Origin: Paenibacillus sp. BIHB 4019
GTDB taxonomy: Bacteria > Bacillota > Bacilli > Paenibacillales > Paenibacillaceae
Direction: 5' to 3'
NCBI RefSeq assembly: GCF_002741035.1
Contig: NZ_CP016808.1
Coordinates: 2,051,001-2,115,000 of the forward strand
DNA length: 64,000 bases
Part shown: one piece after another, positions 1 to 8,795 of the stretch
Layout of the letters: each line of letters begins with the position of its first letter
How positions within the stretch are numbered: the stretch's first letter is position 1
The notes under the pieces: model-generated
Told to the model about the DNA's origin: nothing
Databases searched by the model: none
What the model saw: only the letters and a program-made list of their open reading frames with translations
Translations under genes and position numbers: made by a program

Positions 1-664
1 CATCTATACTGTGGGCGAACACTGTCACACAGTCCAGGCTGGCGCAGGCGGGCACGACACCCTTGGTCGGCCACGCGCCAAGGGTCGGCTTATAGCCGAC
101 AAGCCCATTCAGCGCGGCCGGCACGCGGCCGGAGCCGGCGGTGTCTGTGCCAAGCGAGAACACCGCTTGGCCGCGGGCAACAGCGACAGCCGAGCCGGAG
201 CTGGAGCCGCCGCTGATCAGCTCGGGGCGCAAAGCATTGTGCGCCTCGCCGTAAGGGCTTCTCATGCCGACCAAGCCGGTGGCGAATTGGTCGAGGTTGG
301 TTTTGCCCAGCGGGATGGCTCCCGCCCGAACTAAACGCTCCACTACAGTTGCGTTTTCTTCTGGAGTATAGGCAAATTCCGCACAAGCTGCCGTCGTTGG
401 CAAGCCGGCAACGTCGATATTGTCCTTGATCGCGAAGGGGATACCCCAGAGCGGCGTTTTTGCTGGATCAAGCAGCGCGAGCCGCTCCAAATAAGGGCGC
501 AGCCGCGCAAGCGCAGGCGGTGTAATCCAGATGTTCATTGCGGCATCCCGCTCGGAACGGCGGATGATTTCTTCAATAACCGCCTCAGGCGCCAGCTGCT
601 TGGCGGCATATTTTTCACGCAGCCACTGCATGGTAATCACTTCAGGAAAAGTAACAGCCGTCAT
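1..664 (-). CDS. atzF: Allophanate hydrolase, amidase domain (3' end beyond window)
   Basis: Hydrolyses allophanate to ammonia and carbon dioxide, the last step of ATP-dependent urea or guanidine breakdown. The visible N-terminal 221 residues are an amidase-signature fold: an IKDN segment supplies the expected catalytic lysine, followed by LGKTNLDQF and the serine-rich GGSSSGSAVAVARG motif with the cis-Ser/Ser pair, then GTDTAGSGRVPAAL. The ATG at 664 overlaps the TGA of the carboxylase upstream (ATGA), so the two are translationally coupled. The gene continues off the left edge, so the C-terminal domain cannot be judged. The neighbouring carboxylase makes allophanate hydrolase much likelier than a generic amidase. 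Confidence 0.9.
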   Translation of the reverse strand, partial: MTAVTFPEVITMQWLREKYAAKQLAPEAVIEEIIRRSERDAAMNIWITPPALARLRPYLERLALLDPAKTPLWGIPFAIKDNIDVAGLPTTAACAEFAYTPEENATVVERLVRAGAIPLGKTNLDQFATGLVGMRSPYGEAHNALRPELISGGSSSGSAVAVARGQAVFSLGTDTAGSGRVPAALNGLVGYKPTLGAWPTKGVVPACASLDCVTVFAHSID

Positions 665-3600
665 ACGAGCGACACCTCTTTCTGGATTTGCATAATGCCA
701 GCAACAAGCTGGCCGGTATGAACCTCATCACCAGGCTTGACATAGATCGAAGCAACAACCCCGTCACAGGATGCCTGCTGGGAAAACTCCATTTTCATGC
801 TTTCGACAATGATAAGCGTATCGCCCTTTTTCACCTGATCACCTGGACCTACGAGCACTTTCCAGACGCTTCCCGGCATATTGCAGCGAATGGCCTCCGC
901 TCCCGCAGGAAGCTCCTCTTCTTCGCCTTGAGCCGCACCATCCTGCTCAGACACATATTCCGCAAGCCCAAGCGCCTTCCAGCTCTCGCGCTCTGCCTTG
1001 AACGCCGCCTGCTGGGTGTCGCGGAACGACGCCGCATCCTTTTCAATAGAAGCAAGAAACAGCAAATAGTCATTCAGTTTAAAGGCCGTCTCCGTAATTT
1101 CGACATCAAAGCGACCACGCGGGAAGTCCTCGCGCATCTTCAGCAGCTCATCCGCAGCAACGGGATAAAACTGAATTTGGTCAAAAAACCGCAGCAGCCA
1201 CGGCTTGCCCGCCGTGAAGCTCTTCGTCGCCTGCAGCTTATTCCACATTTGAATCGTGCGCCCAACAAATTGATAGCCGCCCGGCCCTTCCATGCCATAG
1301 ACGCACATGTAGGCTCCGCCAATTCCAACTGCATTTTCAGGCGTCCACGTCCGCGCCGGATTATATTTGGTCGTCACCAGACGATGCCGCGGATCAATGG
1401 GCGTAGCAACTGGCGCACCCAAGTACACATCTCCCAAACCTAGCACCAGATAACTGGCATCGAAAACAATTTGCCGCACAGCCTGCCTATCCTCCAAGCC
1501 ATTGATCCGGCGAATGAACTCTATATTGCTCGGGCACCACGGAGCATCCGGACGCACCGTTTGCTGATAGCGGTCTATCGCCAGCTGTGTGGACGGATCG
1601 TCCCATGACAGCGGAAGCCGCACAATTCGCGATGGAACTTCAATGGTCTCAAGCGGCGGCAGCAGGCTATCCAGCTCCAGCAAGCGGCGGCAAGCATCGC
1701 GGGCCGTAATGCGAGTGCGATCGATATGCACCTGCAGCGAGCGAATGCCCGGCGTAAGATCAAGCACCGGAAGCGAAGCATCCGCCCGTATGGCCTCCAT
1801 CAGCACATGCACCTGAAAACGGAGCAAAATGTCCAGCTTCAGCTCGCCATATTCCACGAGCAAATTCTCATCCCCGCTGCACCGAATAGCGATGGGAAAA
1901 CGCCGCCCCGCCTCCTCGCTGACGAGCAGCGGATAGGACGGCGAAAGCAGCTTCCCCCTAGGCTCAGGGAGCTTCAGCTCTTGAAGTGGCGCCATGTCGC
2001 CTTCGCCAAGCGCCAACAGATTAGCTTCCTGTGCTTCGCGCAGCACATCAGCCTCTTCAAGCGTCAATAGCTGAAAATAGACCTTGTCGCCGGGATGCAG
2101 CTGCCCCAGCTTCCAAAATTCGGCCGAAGCCGTCGTAACCGGACATACAAAACCGCCGAGGCTCGGGCCATCCGGCCCCAGCAGAATCGGCATATCGCCG
2201 GTCAAATCAAGCGTTCCCACAGCATAGGCATTGTCGTGAATATTAGAAGGATGCAGACCAGCCTCCCCGCCATCCTCTCTAGTCCAAAGCGGTGCCGGGC
2301 CAATTAAACGCACGCCTGTGCGGGAGCTGTTAAAGTGAACCTCCCACTGCGTTTCGGTTAACTGCTGCAAATATTCCGGCCGCAAAAATTCCTCTGTACA
2401 ATGCGGTCCCGGTATCACGCCGATTGTCCACTGCCCTGTAATGGCCGGACGGTACGCAGGAGCAAGCTCCTTCGCTAACGGTGCGGATAAAAAGTCTCGC
2501 GACAGCTCCGAATGTTGATCAGAGTCATGCGATAGCATGCCGCCAGCGCCGTGAACTCTCAGCACATCCCCAGCCCGCAGTGCCCGGCCGCCATGACCGC
2601 CAAAGCCGCCCAACGTAAACGTTGCAGCACTACCCAGAATAAGCGGCATATCCAGTCCGCCTGCAATTTGCAAATACGTCCGAAGCCCCGCCGCCGCCTC
2701 GCCGAAGCTGAGTACCTGTCCCGCTTTTGCTAGAATAGGCGCATACAGAGGAACAAGCTCGCCATCCAGCTTCGCTTGCATATCAGCGCCCGTCAGGCAA
2801 AACCGCATAGCAGCGCGGAATCGATAAGAACCGCCGCGCAATGTCAGCTCCAGGCCCGCTGCCTGATCCGAATTGCCGAGCAGCTTGTTGCCGAGACGGA
2901 AGGAGTAAGGGTCCATCGGTCCGCACGGCGGCACACCGACATCCCAATGCCCGACTCTTCCGGGCCAATCCTGCACCGTCGTCTGCACGCCGCCATCCAA
3001 TACCTCAATGGCTTGCTCCACTGGCGCAAAGCCCTCCAGCATCCGCGTATAAACAAGCCCCTCCTTGCAAGCTGCATCCTCAAGCAGCGCCTGCACATAT
3101 TGCAAATTCGTCGTCAGGCCGTACATCCGCGTCTGGGCCAGCGCCTCGCCCAATTTGCGCAAAGCATCGTCGCGATCCGTGCCGTGCACAATAATTTTCG
3201 CTAGCATCGGGTCATACAGCGTCGTAATGGTCATGCCGTCTCTCACCCATGTTTCATTGCGCGCCTGCTCTGAAAATCTCGCTTGATCCAGCTGCCCTGC
3301 ACTTGGACGGAAGCCCTGCAAGCAATCCTCAGCATAGATGCGGGCCTGAATGCTATGCCCCTGCGGCTTCCCCACCAGTGATTGCAGATCACGCAGATCG
3401 CCCGCCGCTTCCCGCACCATCCATTCCACCAGATCGAGGCCAAGCACCTCTTCCGTAACACCATGCTCTACCTGCAGCCGCGTGTTCACTTCCAGAAAAT
3501 AAAAAGCGGCCGTTTCCGGGTCATATAAATATTCCACCGTCCCCGCACTGCGGTAGCCCACTTCGGCAGCGAGCCTCGTTGCCGACTCCATCATGGCCTC

Positions 3601-4353
3601 GCGGACACTATCTGGCAAATGGGGCGCCGGACTTTCCTCCAGCACCTTCTGATTGCGCCGCTGCACGGAGCAATCCCGCTCACCGAGCGCAACAACCTCG
3701 CCATAGCTGTTGCCGAAAATCTGCACCTCGACATGGCGCGCCTTGGCGATGTATTTTTCCAAAAACATGCCGCCGTTCTTGAAATTCGTCTCCGCCAGAT
3801 GACGAACCCCCTCATAAGCAGCAAGCAACGCCTGCTCATCGCCACATACCCGCATGCCGATACCGCCGCCGCCTGCCGTGCTTTTCAAAATAACCGGATA
3901 TCCGATTTGCTCCGCACGCAGCGCCGCTTCTTCCACGCTGTCAATCAGTTCGGTTCCCGGCAGCATCGGAACACCCGCCCTTGACGCCAGCTCACGGGCT
4001 GAGTGCTTCAGCCCAAACTGCTCCATTTGCTCCGGGGTAGGGCCGATGAATACGATACCGCGCTCGGCGCAAGCACGGGCAAACTCTGCATTTTCACTCA
4101 AAAATCCATAGCCCGGATGAATCGCCTCCGCACCTGTTGCGATCGCCGTCTGAAGAATGAGCTCTGCATTCAAGTAGCTCTCTTTGGCGGGACCATCCCC
4201 AATCCATATCGCTTCGTCGGCATTATCGACATGTCTGCTGTCTTGATCAGCCTGCGTATAGACAGCCACAGATTGAATGCCCAGCTTGCGCAGCGTGCGC
4301 TCGATTCTTACGGCAATTGCGCCGCGATTAGCAATCAGTACCTTTGTAAACAT
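661..4353 (-). CDS. Biotin-dependent guanidine/urea carboxylase
   Basis: ATP- and biotin-dependent carboxylase of about 1230 residues. Domains in order: biotin carboxylase (FTKVLIANRGAIAVR, glycine-rich STAGGGGIGMRV near residue 165, EVNTRLQVEHGVTE near 295), a KipA/AHS2-like domain (DGGVQTTVQDWPGRVG near 460), a KipI/AHS1-like domain (LDLTPGIRSLQVHIDR near 900), and a C-terminal biotinyl domain with the lysine in ESMKMEFSQQ. I chose the ATG at 4353, behind GGAGAGG, over the longer upstream frame. This architecture is normally annotated urea carboxylase. The adjacent pair of DUF1989 genes and the guanidine-I riboswitch indicate instead that guanidine is carboxylated to carboxyguanidine. Urea may be a side substrate. 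Confidence 0.88.
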   Translation of the reverse strand: MFTKVLIANRGAIAVRIERTLRKLGIQSVAVYTQADQDSRHVDNADEAIWIGDGPAKESYLNAELILQTAIATGAEAIHPGYGFLSENAEFARACAERGIVFIGPTPEQMEQFGLKHSARELASRAGVPMLPGTELIDSVEEAALRAEQIGYPVILKSTAGGGGIGMRVCGDEQALLAAYEGVRHLAETNFKNGGMFLEKYIAKARHVEVQIFGNSYGEVVALGERDCSVQRRNQKVLEESPAPHLPDSVREAMMESATRLAAEVGYRSAGTVEYLYDPETAAFYFLEVNTRLQVEHGVTEEVLGLDLVEWMVREAAGDLRDLQSLVGKPQGHSIQARIYAEDCLQGFRPSAGQLDQARFSEQARNETWVRDGMTITTLYDPMLAKIIVHGTDRDDALRKLGEALAQTRMYGLTTNLQYVQALLEDAACKEGLVYTRMLEGFAPVEQAIEVLDGGVQTTVQDWPGRVGHWDVGVPPCGPMDPYSFRLGNKLLGNSDQAAGLELTLRGGSYRFRAAMRFCLTGADMQAKLDGELVPLYAPILAKAGQVLSFGEAAAGLRTYLQIAGGLDMPLILGSAATFTLGGFGGHGGRALRAGDVLRVHGAGGMLSHDSDQHSELSRDFLSAPLAKELAPAYRPAITGQWTIGVIPGPHCTEEFLRPEYLQQLTETQWEVHFNSSRTGVRLIGPAPLWTREDGGEAGLHPSNIHDNAYAVGTLDLTGDMPILLGPDGPSLGGFVCPVTTASAEFWKLGQLHPGDKVYFQLLTLEEADVLREAQEANLLALGEGDMAPLQELKLPEPRGKLLSPSYPLLVSEEAGRRFPIAIRCSGDENLLVEYGELKLDILLRFQVHVLMEAIRADASLPVLDLTPGIRSLQVHIDRTRITARDACRRLLELDSLLPPLETIEVPSRIVRLPLSWDDPSTQLAIDRYQQTVRPDAPWCPSNIEFIRRINGLEDRQAVRQIVFDASYLVLGLGDVYLGAPVATPIDPRHRLVTTKYNPARTWTPENAVGIGGAYMCVYGMEGPGGYQFVGRTIQMWNKLQATKSFTAGKPWLLRFFDQIQFYPVAADELLKMREDFPRGRFDVEITETAFKLNDYLLFLASIEKDAASFRDTQQAAFKAERESWKALGLAEYVSEQDGAAQGEEEELPAGAEAIRCNMPGSVWKVLVGPGDQVKKGDTLIIVESMKMEFSQQASCDGVVASIYVKPGDEVHTGQLVAGIMQIQKEVSLV

Positions 4354-4375
4354 AGCGACCTCTCCCCGCATTTAT

Positions 4376-5026
4376 TTATTCATTCCAGATCAGCACCTGT
4401 ACAGGTGTTGGGTTATAGGCATTGCAAGGATTGTTCAGCTGCGGACAGTTGCTGATGAGCACCGTTGTCCTGCCGTGCGATTGCATCTCTACGTAATAGC
4501 CAGGCGCGGATACGCCGTCCGCAAACTGCAAGCCTCCTTCAGCGGTCACCGGCACATTCATGAAAAAATTCACGTTCGGCGCCAAATCGCGCTTTGTATA
4601 ATCCGCCTCCCGCTTCGACAGCTGGAGCATGAACGTATCGCGGCAGTTGTGCATATGCAGCTTTTCATGGGCATATCTCACCGTGTTGCTCTGGGCAGAG
4701 CAGGAGCCGCCAATCGTATCGTGGCGTCCGCATGTATCGGCAATGATTGTCACAAGCGGCTTGCCTGATTCCGCCCGCAGCACCGACCCCGCCGTTAAAT
4801 ACACATTCGCCTGCCCCGCAATCGTCGCGATGGCACTATAGTGATCTTCCGGCTGATCAGCGTCGTAAAAAAGCGTATCCGCCGCCTGATTGCCTTCCAG
4901 ATCGACAATTCTGAGCACTTGGCCAGGCAGCAGATCATGCATCCAGCCATCGCCTGCCAAAATCGTTTTACTATAAACAGCCTCCGCTACCTTACGCGGG
5001 CTTTCTATTAGATTAAATGCGGCCAT
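4376..5026 (-). CDS. Carboxyguanidine deiminase subunit, urea carboxylase-associated family (DUF1989), short paralogue
   Basis: 216-residue member of the urea carboxylase-associated family. In other bacteria two such proteins form a carboxyguanidine deiminase (CgdAB) that converts carboxyguanidine to allophanate plus ammonia. Visible features: GDGWMHDLLPGQVLRIVDLEGNQAADTLFY near the N-terminus, then cysteine/histidine positions in ADTCGRHDTIGGSCSAQ and HNCRDTF that could bind metal, and NVNFFMNVPV. The ATG at 5026 has GGAGGCG nine bases upstream and starts almost directly after the stop of the longer paralogue. It sits between that paralogue and the carboxylase in one operon. Which of CgdA or CgdB it corresponds to is not settled here. 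Confidence 0.82.
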   Translation of the reverse strand: MAAFNLIESPRKVAEAVYSKTILAGDGWMHDLLPGQVLRIVDLEGNQAADTLFYDADQPEDHYSAIATIAGQANVYLTAGSVLRAESGKPLVTIIADTCGRHDTIGGSCSAQSNTVRYAHEKLHMHNCRDTFMLQLSKREADYTKRDLAPNVNFFMNVPVTAEGGLQFADGVSAPGYYVEMQSHGRTTVLISNCPQLNNPCNAYNPTPVQVLIWNE

Positions 5027-5028
5027 TA

Positions 5029-5754
5029 TTATTCGCCTCCTCGCAAAGCGTCGTATTCCCACGTATTTTCAAACGCACGGCGATTTTCCGCACGATAGTT
5101 CACACAGTAATCATGCTCCCGATCTACCGCTTCCGCAGCCAATACTTCAATCAGCACAGGAACCGATGGATAATCCCTTCTTGCATCGAGCGGGTTAGGC
5201 GTATTCGATAACACTAGCAGCACATCCATTTCCGTCCTAAGCGTTACAGCGCTGCCCGCCTGGCAATGATGCTCCGCATAATGCATATCACCCTGCTCGT
5301 CGCAGCTGATTTTGGAAAACCAATTGACGACCGGCATTAAATCTCTGACACCCATGCCGCTTCGCACGAGCTCCACCGCCAAATTTTCCTGCCCGCTTCG
5401 CAGCCAAGCGTTTCGAAGCTCCTGATAAGTCGTCGCGCCATAGCGCTCATCCGTCAGCTTGCGGCTTGTGTAGCCGCCAAGCGGATCATGCCAGCCCAGC
5501 TCATCTTCTACAATGCTGGCCATTGCGCGTCCATTGTCGCTCATCAACACATTCCCTTTGGTCAGATGTGAGGTATGCTGCGCCTTAAGGGTATCGGGCA
5601 TATTGTAGCGTTCATTCAGATCTGCGGCACTGAACAGCATGGCAGACACATTAGCCCCACCTTCAAGGGCAGTCAAACGAATGAGCTTCCCCCGTCCAAT
5701 AACGCCTGACCACTTGCCTCCAGCTTCAATTGTCTTGCTCCACCCTTTACTCAT
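5029..5754 (-). CDS. Carboxyguanidine deiminase subunit, urea carboxylase-associated family (DUF1989), long paralogue
   Basis: About 241 residues, first gene of the guanidine operon and the partner of the DUF1989 protein downstream. Shared family pattern: a GRGKLIRLTALEGGANVSAMLF block, HTSHLTKGNVLMSDNGRAM, DELGWHDPLGG, and PVVNWFSKISCDEQG, paralleling the segments of the shorter protein. A GTG at 5760 lies only four bases after GGAGG, whereas the in-frame ATG at 5754 has about ten, so the ATG is preferred. It starts about 30 bases after the riboswitch terminator, so its expression should depend directly on guanidine binding by the leader. Confidence 0.82.
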   Translation of the reverse strand: MSKGWSKTIEAGGKWSGVIGRGKLIRLTALEGGANVSAMLFSAADLNERYNMPDTLKAQHTSHLTKGNVLMSDNGRAMASIVEDELGWHDPLGGYTSRKLTDERYGATTYQELRNAWLRSGQENLAVELVRSGMGVRDLMPVVNWFSKISCDEQGDMHYAEHHCQAGSAVTLRTEMDVLLVLSNTPNPLDARRDYPSVPVLIEVLAAEAVDREHDYCVNYRAENRRAFENTWEYDALRGGE

Positions 5755-5782
5755 TTCCACTCCGCCTCCCCGTGAATATAAA

Positions 5783-5818
5783 TAAAAAAAGCCTGGGAGA
5801 TTGATCTCCCAGGCTTTT
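5783..5818 (-). terminator. Riboswitch-controlled intrinsic terminator
   Basis: Perfect stem AAGCCTGGGAGAT / ATCTCCCAGGCTT with a tiny loop, followed by seven T residues on the minus strand. It overlaps the 3' edge of the riboswitch aptamer and is its regulated element. Confidence 0.88.
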
Positions 5819-5952
5819 ATCCTTCCGTGTTATACAGCGATTCGCGCCGCAGCGCTTATATTCGACTGTATGCCGTCTCTCGGACCAGGCTTAGCTTTCA
5901 TCAGATGAGGCACTCCCCATATGCAGCTAACGGAACCCTAGACAGCGGTTTG
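5783..5952 (-). ncRNA. Guanidine-I (ykkC) riboswitch with terminator expression platform
   Basis: Read on the minus strand, the leader contains the hallmark CTGTCTAGGGTTCCG at the 5' side, CCTGGTCCGAGAGACGGC in the middle and ACACGGAAGGAT at the 3' side, followed at once by a GC-rich hairpin and a T run. This is the ykkC pattern. The regulated genes (carboxylase plus two DUF1989 proteins) match the guanidine-I subclass rather than the ppGpp or PRPP variants. Guanidine binding would stop terminator formation and switch the operon on. Confidence 0.9.
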
Positions 5953-5989
5953 TTTCCAGTTTATTTAGCAACGGAAACCTATATTCAAT

Positions 5990-6006
5990 TGTCATATAAC
6001 CTAACA
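5990..6006 (-). promoter_or_regulatory. GlnR/TnrA-like site II (downstream of -10)
   Basis: TGTTAGGTTATATGACA fits the TGTNA-N7-TNACA consensus exactly. It begins 8 bases after the -10 hexamer, at about +10 relative to the predicted start, a position expected to block transcription. Confidence 0.72.
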
Positions 6007-6014
6007 TTAAATAG

Positions 6015-6044
6015 ATTATATGACTGTTGAATATCATTTGTCAA
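6015..6044 (-). promoter_or_regulatory. Sigma-A promoter of the guanidine operon
   Basis: TTGACA at 6044-6039 and TATAAT at 6020-6015, separated by 18 bases, both perfect hexamers. Predicted transcription start is near 6008, giving a leader that begins just before the riboswitch. Confidence 0.8.
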
Positions 6045-6050
6045 CGATTA

Positions 6051-6067
6051 TGTTAGATAATATAACA
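6051..6067 (-). promoter_or_regulatory. GlnR/TnrA-like site I (upstream of -35)
   Basis: TGTTAGATAATATAACA matches TGTNA-N7-TNACA exactly. Its centre is about 51 bases upstream of the predicted transcription start and 6 bases separate it from the -35 hexamer, the position used for activation by this regulator family. Confidence 0.75.
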
Positions 6068-6100
6068 TTTAATGCATCGCTATATAATCACATCAGCCCT

Positions 6101-6892
6101 CTACGGCATTGAGTATGCGTCTAATCGCTCCTCCTGGTTTAGCAAAATAGTCATCTTCTTGATTTTTCGCTCACTTGAAGCGAACCAATTTCGAACTTCT
6201 TCAAACCCCGCTTGAGATGATTGCAGATCAGCCGAAGCCATCCAAAATTGATCATTATCTACCCATTCGTAGTCAGGAATCGGCCAAGTTGGCGTGAACA
6301 TATACACTTTAGCCAGCTCCGCCCTCTCATAAGGAATGACCTTCATCCGCACCAAATCAACAGCAAACAAAACATGCCGAACAACCTGCCCGCCTTCATT
6401 GTAGCCAAATCGCAATAACAGCCTATTTTTCTCCGGTGAAAGCTTATAATCTTGAAAAATGCCATCCGCCAAGCCAACGCTCACAAGCCCGGAATTGCTT
6501 TCCTTCACCAAAATAGTCGAGCATTGCTTATTGGCACAATTGTACTTCAGCAAAATAAAACGTTCTTGATCCGCGATATCGAGCGTTTCCACTTGAGTTC
6601 GTTCGACTTCTTTTTCAATATCAGCAACATCAGCTTGCAAGCCCAAGTATTCCTTATAGAGCGGGATATCGCCAATAGCCAATTCCACCTTCTCGCCGTT
6701 AGCCCCTTCGACCACGAGCATCTCAGGCCCAACCTTCTTCACTTCCAAGCGAACCGAATCAGCCGCATCAGCACCAGCAGGAGCCTCCTTATGATTAGCC
6801 TTCAAGAAATAAACAGCCGCTGCTCCCGAGACAAATACAAATGCCATCACAATTACAAGCACCAGAGATGACCTCTGCCGCTTTTTGTTCAT
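6101..6892 (-). CDS. Membrane-anchored extracytoplasmic protein of unknown function
   Basis: About 263 residues with no family I recognise. A short basic N-terminus (MNKKRQRSS) leads into one hydrophobic segment (LVLVIVMAFVFVSGAAAVYFL), so it is a type II membrane protein or has an uncleaved signal, with a soluble domain outside. The domain contains two cysteines (YNCANKQCST) and alternating beta-like strands. A long upstream extension of the reading frame is unlikely: the ATG at 6892 has GGGGGG six bases upstream. It is separated from the guanidine operon promoter by only about 35 bases and ends facing it. Confidence 0.6.
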   Translation of the reverse strand: MNKKRQRSSLVLVIVMAFVFVSGAAAVYFLKANHKEAPAGADAADSVRLEVKKVGPEMLVVEGANGEKVELAIGDIPLYKEYLGLQADVADIEKEVERTQVETLDIADQERFILLKYNCANKQCSTILVKESNSGLVSVGLADGIFQDYKLSPEKNRLLLRFGYNEGGQVVRHVLFAVDLVRMKVIPYERAELAKVYMFTPTWPIPDYEWVDNDQFWMASADLQSSQAGFEEVRNWFASSERKIKKMTILLNQEERLDAYSMP

Positions 6893-7044
6893 TTTCATCC
6901 CCCCATCCGTCATACCACTAACCCTCACGCCTGCAACATACGTACTACTAGCTTTACAGTTAACGACGCTTCCTTCTATAAAAAAGTTACAAGGCAGCCG
7001 CGCTCGTTCAATGACCACTGACCCGTTGAACCACCCACCTCAAA

Positions 7045-7097
7045 CAAAACCAAACAGCAGCTTATCGTCCTTAGACGGCAGCTGCTGCTTGGTTTTG
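7045..7097 (-). terminator. Intrinsic terminator after the SPFH/Arc gene pair
   Basis: Stem of about 16 bases (AAAACCAAGCAGCAGCT type arms with one mismatch, loop about 17 bases) followed on the minus strand by TTTTGTTTG, 37 bases after the Arc-like gene stop. Confidence 0.6.
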
Positions 7098-7133
7098 CTC
7101 TTTCCTATAATTAGGCTCTCTATCTGCTTCTCT

Positions 7134-7334
7134 CTATTCCTTAGGCTCACCAGCATTTTCCGGAGGCTCGGCAGGTTTTGGCTTGGGTAGCCTGCCAGAG
7201 CGGCTGAGCGCCTCGCGCAGCAGAAACTCAATATGCCCATTAACGCTGCGAAATTCCTCATTAGCCCATTGCTCCAGAGCGCGGTGAATGTCAGGATTCA
7301 GTCGGAGCGGAAAAGCTTTCTTTTCTTTTCCCAT
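7134..7334 (-). CDS. Arc-like ribbon-helix-helix small DNA-binding protein
   Basis: 66 residues. The N-terminal PLRLNPDIHRALEQWANEEFRSVNGHIEFLLREAL segment is a typical Arc/MetJ-type ribbon-helix-helix: one beta strand, then two helices around a GHIEF turn. The C-terminus is proline- and glutamate-rich and probably disordered. RBS GGAGC lies upstream of the ATG. It follows the SPFH gene by 13 bases and shares its terminator, so the two are one transcript. DNA targets are unknown; it may act as a small repressor or a partner of the SPFH protein. Confidence 0.7.
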   Translation of the reverse strand: MGKEKKAFPLRLNPDIHRALEQWANEEFRSVNGHIEFLLREALSRSGRLPKPKPAEPPENAGEPKE

Positions 7335-7347
7335 TATCGACAGCTCC

Positions 7348-8220
7348 TTACGTGTACAAAGACCCGGTATTAATGACCGGAGTAGCAGAACGATCCGATA
7401 CGATCGCCACCATCAGATTGTTGACCATCGCCGCACGCCGCTCCACGTCCAGCTCAATTCCACTATCCTCCAATTGCTTCAACGCCGCGTCCACCATGCC
7501 AACTGCGCCTTCAACGATTTTCTGGCGAGCCGCCACAATCGCTGTCGCCTGCTGCCTTTGCAGCATAGCGCTAGCAATTTCCGGCGCATAGGCCAGATGC
7601 GTCAGCCGCGTCTCAATCACTTCAACTCCCGCAACAGCAAGCCTGCTTTGCAGCTCCTTGAGCAGCTCTTCAGCCACTTCCTCCGAATTGCCTCTGAGCG
7701 ACATCGCATTCTCATCCGTATGCGTATCATACGGGTGCTGCGCCGCCGTGTGGCGAACAGCCGTCTCGCTTTGGATTTCTACAAAACGCTCATAATTGTC
7801 GACATCGAAGCTGGCACGGGATGTATCCGTTACTTTAAATACAACAACCGCCCCAATTTCAATCGGATTTCCATCAGCATCATTGACTTTCAGCGTATGG
7901 CTGTTAAAGTTGCGCACTTTAAGCGACACCTTCTGCTTGTTCGTCAGCGGAAGCGTCATCCACAGCCCCGCATTTCTTACCGTACCGATATATTTTCCGA
8001 AAAAGGTGATGACCTTCGCTTCATTCGGCTGCACAATCGTCAGCGAGGAAGCCGCGATAATAAAAACAAGAATCAGCAGAGCACCTGCAATTATCAAAAG
8101 AAAGTCCGGCTGCGAGTCCGATGCGCCAAACACAATAAGAATGACTCCCCCAACAAGTGACAATATGCCAATGAGCAATGCTAAAAATCCATTCACATGC
8201 CAAGCTTTGTACTCCTTCAT
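7348..8220 (-). CDS. SPFH/Band 7 domain membrane protein
   Basis: 290 residues. Two hydrophobic segments at the N-terminus ([22 protein letters not shown] and [19 protein letters not shown]) are followed by the Band 7 domain: [43 protein letters not shown], then [17 protein letters not shown] and the long helix containing [53 protein letters not shown]. This places it with stomatin/flotillin-like scaffolds of the cytoplasmic membrane. Family members organise membrane microdomains; a specific partner is not evident. It is co-transcribed with the small Arc-like protein. Confidence 0.82.
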   Translation of the reverse strand: MKEYKAWHVNGFLALLIGILSLVGGVILIVFGASDSQPDFLLIIAGALLILVFIIAASSLTIVQPNEAKVITFFGKYIGTVRNAGLWMTLPLTNKQKVSLKVRNFNSHTLKVNDADGNPIEIGAVVVFKVTDTSRASFDVDNYERFVEIQSETAVRHTAAQHPYDTHTDENAMSLRGNSEEVAEELLKELQSRLAVAGVEVIETRLTHLAYAPEIASAMLQRQQATAIVAARQKIVEGAVGMVDAALKQLEDSGIELDVERRAAMVNNLMVAIVSDRSATPVINTGSLYT

Positions 8221-8297
8221 CTGTCAGAACACCCCTTAGTATTAATTTGATATATTTATGATATCACTTTTTACATTTATATGCAAACCAGCGCACA

Positions 8298-8385
8298 CAG
8301 CTAAAGCCGTCCTCTGGCGGCAAAGCAGTCGTTTCGCGAAGAAATATAGAGAAAAGACGGAAAAATCATATACTTTCCTATAATT
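8298..8385 (+). repeat. Dispersed intergenic structured repeat, copy 1
   Basis: Pattern: GCCGTCCTCTGGCGGC then CGTTTCGCG, then GAAATATAGAGAAAA, a short spacer and ATCATATACTTTCCTAT. The second half can fold on itself. The same pattern recurs at 10677, 42136, 52775 and 62031, always in this orientation. Confidence 0.7.
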
Positions 8386-8436
8386 AAAAAAAGGCCCGCA
8401 ATCCTAAGGGAACTCTCCCCATTAGACTGCGGGCCT
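8385..8436 (-). terminator. Intrinsic terminator
   Basis: Arms GGCCCGCA and TGCGGGCC enclose a loop of 27 bases that can itself pair (GGGGAGAGTTCCC). A run of seven T residues follows on the minus strand. It lies about 360 bases past the ABC permease and before the SPFH gene, so it may end that operon's transcript. Confidence 0.7.
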
Positions 8437-8795
8437 TGCATAGCAGGCACTGCTATTCTTTTTTTCAACCAGAATTTGGACGCAAACGTGAACGTGATCT
8501 TGATTGTAAGCGCAAGCACGCCAGATCCCTATAACTTCCGATCCCGATCCCGCTCCAACGCTTCGCGTTCATCATTTCAGAAGTTCATGCCCTTCACCAA
8601 GGTAGACTTGGCGGTCACAATAGCAGCTATTTCAACAAAATCAAGGGTTAAGGACAGACAACGGACTCAGGAGCAGCTAATACACTCCCCCAGCCCCATT
8701 TTGACAGGATAATATAGGCGATAACGGATTCCCTGTCCGCTTACGGCCCGAAATCAGATCAAAAGCCAAAATAGCGGAACCTCCGTCCTCGAACG
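8437..8795. other. Intergenic stretch without a convincing gene
   Basis: About 360 bases downstream of the ABC permease. Neither strand holds a reading frame with a ribosome binding site and a recognisable protein. Base composition resembles coding DNA, so it could be a decayed gene; this is the slot where a transporter ATPase gene would be expected, but no Walker motif is readable in it. Confidence 0.4.

Noticed and set aside
688-1443. Long open frame opposite the carboxylase
   Set aside because: Lies antisense to a well-supported domain region, has no ribosome binding site and no recognisable protein pattern; many such frames exist opposite GC-richer genes here.
8476-8712. 78-residue plus-strand frame in the gap after the ABC permease
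   Set aside because: Low-complexity Arg/Ser-rich translation, no ribosome binding site and no family resemblance.
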